Assembly: GCA_964481825.1 (NCBI GenBank)
Contig: CAYZUE010000040.1
Span: 1-11,331 of the forward strand
Direction of reading: 5' to 3'
Length of the DNA stretch: 11,331 bases
DNA from: CAYZUE01 sp964481825
Lineage (GTDB): Archaea; Hydrothermarchaeota; Hydrothermarchaeia; Hydrothermarchaeales; JALUUU01
This document shows, piece by piece, positions 7,144 through 11,331 of the stretch; position 1 is the first letter of the stretch, and every line of letters begins with the position of its first letter. The notes below the pieces were generated by a model. That model was not told the DNA's origin. It worked only from the letters and a program-made list of their open reading frames with translations, and did no database searches. The translations under genes were made by a program, and so were the position numbers.

Positions 7144-7249
7144 AATACCTCTAAATTGGAAAAATGTTAATAGATATATTTACATAATACTAGAATATTT
7201 AAAAAGTTTTATATAAAGTTTATTATTAAGCTTACATATCGGTGAAAAT
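7144..7249. promoter_or_regulatory. tfx/tupA divergent control region
   Basis: For tupA, TTTATATAAA at 7207-7216 is a strong TATA box. It puts the transcript start near 7235-7240, just before the GGTGA ribosome-binding site at 7241-7245. For tfx, TAAATATATC read leftwards at 7182-7173 is 30-39 bases from its ATG. Between the tupA box and its start lies an 8-bp palindrome TAAGCTTA (7227-7234). TTACATA occurs twice (7180-7186 and 7232-7238). Either could belong to a Tfx site, but both are short in AT-rich DNA. Confidence 0.55.
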
Positions 7250-8098
7250 ATGGGAATGAGGCTTAAAATATTTCTTTTTCTTTTAATTATAAGTACTGGA
7301 TGCCTTTCACAAAATGATGAAAAAACATTAAATACGATTTCTGAACCAAAGGAAATAACTCTTTCAACGACAACCAGCGTTGATGATTCAGGATTGTTAA
7401 AAATACTTAATCAACCATTTGAGGAAAAATATAAAATCCGCATTAAAGTTATTGCGGAGGGAACAGGGAAAGCTTTAAAAACAGCGGAATTGGGAGGAAG
7501 CGACGTCGTTATAGTACATTCCAGGGAAAAAGAGGACGTATTCATTAAAGAGGGATTTGGAATTAACAAACGAGATTTGATGCACAACAATTTCATAATT
7601 GTTGGTCCTGAGAGCGACCCTGCAGGGATCAGTGGGATGAAAAGTGGAAGTGATGCTTTTAATAAAATTGCCAACAGTAAATCACGATTTTTCTCGCGAG
7701 GGGATGAATCAGGCACACATGTGAAAGAGAAGGTACTATGGAAAAAAATAGGTATGTTAAACACTGGCTCCTGGTACAAATCAATAGGTAAAGGTATGGG
7801 AGACACCCTTATTGCAGCAAATGCACAGAACGGTTATACCCTCAGCGATCAATCAACTTATCTTAAAATGAAAGAACGGATAAATCTTGGAATTTTAGTT
7901 GTGGGAGACCCCATATTTTATAATCCCTACAGTGTTATTGCTGTAAATCCTGCTAGATATCCTGATAAGAATGAAAAATACCAGATGGTAATGCTCTATA
8001 TTGGTTACTTAACATCTCCTGAAGGACAAATGATAATATCTGAATATGGGAAAGATGAATTTGGACATGCATTATTTTATCCAGATGCAATTTCATGA
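7250..8098 (+). CDS. tupA: Tungstate ABC transporter substrate-binding lipoprotein
   Basis: This 282-residue solute-binding protein begins with a short basic N-terminus, a hydrophobic stretch, and a lipobox-like STGC with C18 as the likely lipidated residue, so it is probably anchored outside the membrane. The mature part carries the TupA oxyanion-binding signatures: TTTS at 40-43 followed by DDSGLL, VVIVHSR at 86-92, and SRGDESGTH at 149-157 (Thr and Ser side chains plus Arg150 near the anion). These separate TupA from ModA/WtpA and PstS. ATG 7250 follows GGTGA at 7241-7245; Met3 is a possible alternative. It is the first gene of tupABC and has its own promoter. A hairpin-T-tract follows, so it may be expressed above the other two. 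Tungstate specificity is inferred from the family. Confidence 0.93.
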   Translation: MGMRLKIFLFLLIISTGCLSQNDEKTLNTISEPKEITLSTTTSVDDSGLLKILNQPFEEKYKIRIKVIAEGTGKALKTAELGGSDVVIVHSREKEDVFIKEGFGINKRDLMHNNFIIVGPESDPAGISGMKSGSDAFNKIANSKSRFFSRGDESGTHVKEKVLWKKIGMLNTGSWYKSIGKGMGDTLIAANAQNGYTLSDQSTYLKMKERINLGILVVGDPIFYNPYSVIAVNPARYPDKNEKYQMVMLYIGYLTSPEGQMIISEYGKDEFGHALFYPDAIS

Positions 8099-8110
8099 TT
8101 CGGATATATT

Positions 8111-8134
8111 GGGGGAATCATTCCCCCTTTTTTT
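8111..8134 (+). terminator. Hairpin plus T-tract between tupA and tupB
   Basis: GGGGGAA (8111-8117) pairs with TTCCCCC (8121-8127) around a three-base TCA loop and is followed by seven T. This is the form of a bacterial intrinsic terminator. Here it probably ends part of the transcripts after tupA or protects their 3' ends, giving more binding protein than permease and ATPase. Confidence 0.75.
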
Positions 8135-8190
8135 AATATTTAAGGGATAATTGACATGAATCAAAAATGTTTAAGGGCGGTATCTTAAAT

Positions 8191-8910
8191 ATGAATTTTT
8201 TGATTGATGGTTTTTTAAAAGCTATAGCCCTTATATTATCTAATGATCCTTATGTCATGAGTATAACTGCTGTTTCAATAAAAATATCTGGGACGGCTGT
8301 AATAATTAGTATTTTGTTTTCTATTCCCACGGCAATTCTTATTTCTACCAATAAATTTAGAGGGAAAAAATTCATAATATCTCTAATTAATACTGCAATG
8401 AGTTTGCCACCTGTAGTTGTTGGGTTAATTGTTTTTCTTATGCTTGTTCCTGCTGGACCATTAGGAATACTCCAACTTATATTTACACCAGCAGCAATGA
8501 TAATTGCTCAATTCATATTAGTAACACCAATAATAACAGGTATTTCAATTGCATCTATCAATTCTGTAGGCCAATCAATTAGAGATACCGCATTCACTCT
8601 AGGAGGAACAAAAAAGGATATATCCTTAATAATCTTGAAGGAAGCTAAAGTAGGAATAATCATTGCTGTTTTAGCTGGTTTTGGACGTGCAATTGCAGAA
8701 GTGGGTGCAATTCTGATAGCGGGAGGAAATGTGGCATTTTGGGATGCTGAGACTGATACTTACAGTTCTTATACTCGTACCCTTACTACTGCAATCACGT
8801 TAGAAACCAGCAAAGGGGATATTTCTACTTCGATTGCACTGGGAATAATAGTTCTAAGCATTGCATTATCTGTTAATCTACTTTCAAATAGGCTTCAGGA
8901 TCGTGAGTAA
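8191..8910 (+). CDS. tupB: Tungstate ABC transporter permease
   Basis: This 239-residue membrane protein of the binding-protein-dependent permease family has about five to six hydrophobic spans (roughly 24-48, 60-83, 89-115, 165-190 and 209-232). The EAA loop, AFTLGGTKKDISLIILKEA, precedes the GFGRAIAEVGA segment, the coupling site for the ATPase. The N-terminus MNFLIDGFLKAIALILSNDP and the LETSKGDISTSIALG stretch are typical of TupB. An in-frame ATG at 8167 would add eight residues. I prefer 8191 because GGGCGGT at 8175-8181 is placed as a ribosome-binding site for it and because the N-terminus then matches the family. The stop is two bases before tupC, so the two are translationally linked. 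Two copies would form the channel for tungstate entry. Confidence 0.92.
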   Translation: MNFLIDGFLKAIALILSNDPYVMSITAVSIKISGTAVIISILFSIPTAILISTNKFRGKKFIISLINTAMSLPPVVVGLIVFLMLVPAGPLGILQLIFTPAAMIIAQFILVTPIITGISIASINSVGQSIRDTAFTLGGTKKDISLIILKEAKVGIIIAVLAGFGRAIAEVGAILIAGGNVAFWDAETDTYSSYTRTLTTAITLETSKGDISTSIALGIIVLSIALSVNLLSNRLQDRE

Positions 8911-8912
8911 AG

Positions 8913-9989
8913 ATGGCGCATATTTTTAAAATACGCGATTTATATAAAAAGTACAATGAAAAACAGGTTTTAAATGATATAAATATAAATATTGATGTAG
9001 GAGAGATTTTTTGTATATTAGGTCCAAGTGGTGCAGGGAAAACTACTTTATTAAGAATTCTAAATTCAATCGAAAAACCAGACAGTGGTAGAGTTTTTTT
9101 TAAAAAGACGAACCTATTAACCTCTAGAGGTAAAGAGTTTCTTAATAGTAGAAGAAAAATGGCAATGGTTTTTCAGGACGGTGCCGTTTTCAATTCTAGT
9201 GTATATGATAATGTATCCTATGGACTTAAAATTAGGGGAATTAATAAAGATGAAATAAGAAAACGCGTCAATGAATCATTGAAAATAGTGGGATTAGAAG
9301 GATACTCAGGAAGGAGGGCTCATACTTTATCGGGGGGAGAAAAGCAACGGATGACTTTTGCTATGACTGTTGTCCTAAAACCAGATGTTCTTCTTTTTGA
9401 TGAACCAACAGCAAGTCTCGATCCGATAAACGAAAAGATAATTGAGAGTATAATACGGAGAATTAATGATCTAGGAATCACTATAATTTTTACCACTCAC
9501 AAACAAGAAGAGGCATTATCATTAGCAACTAGGATTGCAGTAATCAATAAAGGAGTATTCGAACAGATAGGACCTCCCGAAGATATTTTCTATAGACCTA
9601 ATTCAGTATTTATTGCCAGATTTGTAGGAGTTGAAAATATTTTCAAGGGCATAATAAGATCGAATTCAATTGATTTAGATTGGATACGACTCAAAACTCC
9701 GGTGATTACTAAAAAAATTGGAGATAAGGTAACTGTTTGTATAAGACCTGAAGAGATTTTTCTGATTAGGAATGATGCAACGCATAGAAATGACTATCCA
9801 AATCAATTTAATGGGAATATTACTAGAATGTCGCCCCAAGGAAAAGCTTTGATTAGACTTTTTATTAAAGTTAATAAAAGATTGATTGTTAAGGTTGATG
9901 TACCACGGCATGTTGTTAACCATATGGATATTGAGGTTGGAAAAGAGATTACAGCTTCAATAAATCACGAATCATTACATGTTATTTGA
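8913..9989 (+). CDS. tupC: Tungstate ABC transporter ATPase with C-terminal TOBE-like domain
   Basis: This 358-residue ATPase powers tungstate import. Walker A GPSGAGKT is at 37-44, the Q-loop glutamine near 88, the signature LSGGEKQR at 139-146, Walker B VLLFDEP at 159-165 (catalytic E164), the D-loop SLD at 168-170, and the switch histidine at 196. Residues 225-358 form an extension whose last 60 or so residues look like a TOBE/MOP-type domain. In ModC-type ATPases such domains can bind oxyanion and inhibit transport. Many bacterial TupC proteins are shorter and lack this, so the subunit looks more like ModC/WtpC attached to a TupA/TupB pair. It begins two bases after the tupB stop. ATPase role is certain; feedback inhibition is inference. 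Confidence 0.93.
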   Translation: MAHIFKIRDLYKKYNEKQVLNDININIDVGEIFCILGPSGAGKTTLLRILNSIEKPDSGRVFFKKTNLLTSRGKEFLNSRRKMAMVFQDGAVFNSSVYDNVSYGLKIRGINKDEIRKRVNESLKIVGLEGYSGRRAHTLSGGEKQRMTFAMTVVLKPDVLLFDEPTASLDPINEKIIESIIRRINDLGITIIFTTHKQEEALSLATRIAVINKGVFEQIGPPEDIFYRPNSVFIARFVGVENIFKGIIRSNSIDLDWIRLKTPVITKKIGDKVTVCIRPEEIFLIRNDATHRNDYPNQFNGNITRMSPQGKALIRLFIKVNKRLIVKVDVPRHVVNHMDIEVGKEITASINHESLHVI

Positions 9990-10054
9990 CAATAATTAAC
10001 TTACTAGGGATAAAATAGGAAGTATTATATAATTATATTTTACAATATATACTC

Positions 10055-10065
10055 TATATATAAAA
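10055..10065 (+). promoter_or_regulatory. Candidate promoter of the AbrB-PhoU gene
   Basis: TATATATAAAA lies 23-33 bases before the ATG at 10088, and a weak AAGGA precedes the ATG by seven bases. A second AT-rich stretch at 10025-10040 could be an earlier TATA box. The 98-base gap after tupC and this box suggest that the gene can be transcribed separately. Confidence 0.4.
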
Positions 10066-10087
10066 TTAATAAAATAAGGAATTAATA

Positions 10088-11140
10088 ATGGAAACTAGGA
10101 AAGTTTATGTTAGTGGAGGTTCGACCTATATAGTATCGCTCCCGAAGAAATGGGTAATAAAAAACAAGATAAAGGCAGGAGATTCTCTTGTTGTAACACG
10201 ACAATCTAGCTCCTTGATGATTGAACCTGGCGTCATCAATGCAGATATTGAAGCTGTTAAGATTAATACCTCCGATGTTCCAACTCCAGAATCACTAGAA
10301 CGACTTATAATTGCATATTATCTGGGGGGTTACGATACAATAAAAATCAAGCTCGATTCAATGACTCCAGAATATAAAGATAGTGCTAGGAGAGTTTTAG
10401 ACTTTCTCATTGGAATAGAAATTGTTGAGGATCTTGGAGATACCGTTACTCTAGAGATTCTTCTTGATCATAGAAAGATGCGTACTCCTCTTGCATTGCG
10501 GAGAATTTATTTGATAGTTAAGTCTATGATAAAAGACTCGATCAAAGTAATGGAATCTGGAGATGGATATATATCCTCGGATATTGAGCGATTAGCAAGG
10601 GATATAATCTCTAGAGAACGTGAGGTGGATAGATTTTATTTTCTGATACTTAGACAATTAAAAAGTGCAGTTCAATATCAGCAGATAGCGGAGAAGCTTG
10701 GAATTAAAAATCAGAGAGATACCCTTGGTTATAGGATAGTGGTTAAGAGTTTAGAAAGGATTGCTGATCACGTTGAAAATGTGATGAACAGTTATCTAGA
10801 CCTTATCGATGAAAAAAAGGAAGCACCAGACCTTGAAGAATTTATTTGTGTAACCGAATTAGTCCTTAAAATTTATAACTCTTCTATGGAGTCTTTATTT
10901 AATAGAGATAAAATAAGAGCAGAAAAGGTATTTAGAAGTCTTTCAAGTATAAATACGCAGCATCAAGAACTTTCGAATAAATTCTTCTTAGAGGGAATAA
11001 ATATTCCTGATACAATGCATAAAAAGTCCATTTTAGACAGCATTAGAAGGATTGCAGATTACAGCAGCGATATTGCTGAGATAGCACTGAACATGGCTGT
11101 AGAAGTGCCCACCATCCAGACTAATAGAGAAAAAAAATGA
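10088..11140 (+). CDS. AbrB/SpoVT-domain PhoU-family regulator
   Basis: This 350-residue archaeal-type fusion has an AbrB/MazE-like swapped-hairpin DNA-binding domain at about 1-48 (KVYVSGGSTYIVSLPKKW, then AGDSLVV), then a linker domain, then two PhoU helical bundles. The PhoU metal-contact motifs are visible: LERIADHVE at 222-230 and RRIADYSSDIAEIAL at 320-334. PhoU proteins restrain phosphate import through the Pst ATPase and control phosphate genes; the added DNA-binding domain suggests direct transcriptional control. No pst genes are in the window. The neighbour is tupABC, whose substrate is also a tetrahedral oxyanion, so it may act on that transporter or sense oxyanion supply. This is inference from position. 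It ends with a lysine-rich tail and is followed by a T-tract at 11191-11196. Confidence 0.88.
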   Translation: METRKVYVSGGSTYIVSLPKKWVIKNKIKAGDSLVVTRQSSSLMIEPGVINADIEAVKINTSDVPTPESLERLIIAYYLGGYDTIKIKLDSMTPEYKDSARRVLDFLIGIEIVEDLGDTVTLEILLDHRKMRTPLALRRIYLIVKSMIKDSIKVMESGDGYISSDIERLARDIISREREVDRFYFLILRQLKSAVQYQQIAEKLGIKNQRDTLGYRIVVKSLERIADHVENVMNSYLDLIDEKKEAPDLEEFICVTELVLKIYNSSMESLFNRDKIRAEKVFRSLSSINTQHQELSNKFFLEGINIPDTMHKKSILDSIRRIADYSSDIAEIALNMAVEVPTIQTNREKK

Positions 11141-11190
11141 TGATTGGCATTACATTATAATTTAATAATAAAAAATCGCATTTAAATTAG

Positions 11191-11196
11191 TTTTTT
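11191..11196 (+). terminator. T-tract after the AbrB-PhoU gene
   Basis: Six T lie 51 bases past the stop codon, after an AT-rich stretch with A-tracts that could pair weakly. It is a plausible archaeal terminator, but the evidence is slight. Confidence 0.35.
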
Positions 11197-11216
11197 CCGG
11201 GATAAAATATTTATTA

Positions 11217-11285
11217 TTACATTTGGTTACTAAAATGTTTTATTATGTTATTTATTTTTCTAATTATTATAGTAACCAAAAGTAA
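11217..11285. repeat. Imperfect 16-bp inverted repeat with 37-base spacer
   Basis: TTACATTTGGTTACTA (11217-11232) and TAGTAACCAAAAGTAA (11270-11285) pair at 15 of 16 positions; the inner 11 pairs are perfect. The 37-base spacer is almost pure AT and contains no gene. It could be a paired operator for a gene beyond the right edge, a structured RNA, or the end of a small non-coding element. Confidence 0.75.
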
Positions 11286-11287
11286 GT

Positions 11288-11330
11288 TTATTCGTATAAT
11301 ATTGGTAAATCCAATACTAAAAACGAATAA
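11288..11330. repeat. Interrupted hairpin at the right edge
   Basis: The outer arms TTATTCGT (11288-11295) and ACGAATAA (11323-11330) pair perfectly. The inner arms TATTGG (11300-11305) and CCAATA (11311-11316) enclose a TAAAT loop. The two stems are separated by an internal loop of 4 and 6 mostly A bases. It starts three bases after the previous inverted repeat and reaches the window edge, so its full extent is unknown. Confidence 0.65.
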
Positions 11331-11331
11331 C

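Noticed and set aside
7411..7806. Minus-strand open frame of 131 codons inside tupA
   Set aside because: tupA motifs are complete on the other strand, and the antisense product shows no recognisable domain.
8167..8190. Upstream in-frame ATG for tupB
   Set aside because: No ribosome-binding site precedes it, the extra residues do not match TupB, and the ATG at 8191 has a GGGCGGT site.
7250..9989. Phosphate (Pst) or molybdate (Mod/Wtp) transporter reading of the ABC operon, suggested by the adjacent PhoU gene
   Set aside because: TTTS plus SRGDESGTH in the binding protein and the TupB-type N-terminus point to TupABC. There is also one permease gene, not the two of a Pst system.
10025..10065. 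Short AT palindromes such as ATATAATTATAT before the AbrB-PhoU gene
   Set aside because: Expected in such AT-rich promoter DNA; only the TATA-like spacing is informative.
1..11331. CRISPR arrays, tRNA, rRNA, insertion sequences
   Set aside because: No regularly spaced repeats, no tRNA-like cloverleaf and no transposase or integrase reading frame were seen.

Overview
This 11.3 kb, AT-rich window looks archaeal. Genes are preceded by TATA-like boxes about 25-35 bases upstream of the start codon, and several transcripts look leaderless or nearly so. The proteins are a typical archaeal set: a Tfx-type regulator, a NOG1-family GTPase, RNA 3'-phosphate cyclase, a deoxyhypusine synthase-family enzyme, an MtrH-family methyltransferase and an AbrB-PhoU fusion. 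Tfx and MtrH suggest a euryarchaeal, methanogen-related lineage, but the lineage cannot be fixed from this window. Five of the ten complete genes end in TAG, which argues against genome-wide pyrrolysine decoding.

Region 1 (1-3282, minus strand) is a corrinoid methyl-transfer operon. It runs from a methyltransferase corrinoid protein, to a corrinoid reductive activator of the [2Fe-2S]/ASKHA type, to an MtrH-like methyltransferase cut by the left edge. This set could take a methyl group from an unknown methylated substrate and pass it to tetrahydromethanopterin or tetrahydrofolate. The substrate-specific methyltransferase is not in the window and may lie just beyond the left edge. The 342-base gap upstream (3283-3624) carries a perfect 14-bp palindrome and a second 15-bp dyad about two helical turns away, which are candidate operators.

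Region 2 (3625-6720) holds informational genes: a NOG1-family GTPase (+), convergent with rtcA (-), which is divergent from a deoxyhypusine synthase-family gene (+). The rtcA/dhs intergenic region is only 33 bases and seems to hold two overlapping leaderless promoters.

Region 3 (6721-11140) is an oxyanion module: a Tfx-family regulator (-) divergent from tupA-tupB-tupC (+, tungstate ABC transporter), then an AbrB-PhoU fusion gene (+). A sharp hairpin plus T-tract lies between tupA and tupB. The described Tfx protein of Methanothermobacter is linked to molybdenum formylmethanofuran dehydrogenase genes. Its position here suggests that it controls tungstate uptake, which would supply W to formylmethanofuran or formate dehydrogenases working downstream of methyl transfer.

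Region 4 (11141-11331) has no gene. It contains a T-tract and two consecutive inverted repeats reaching the right edge.
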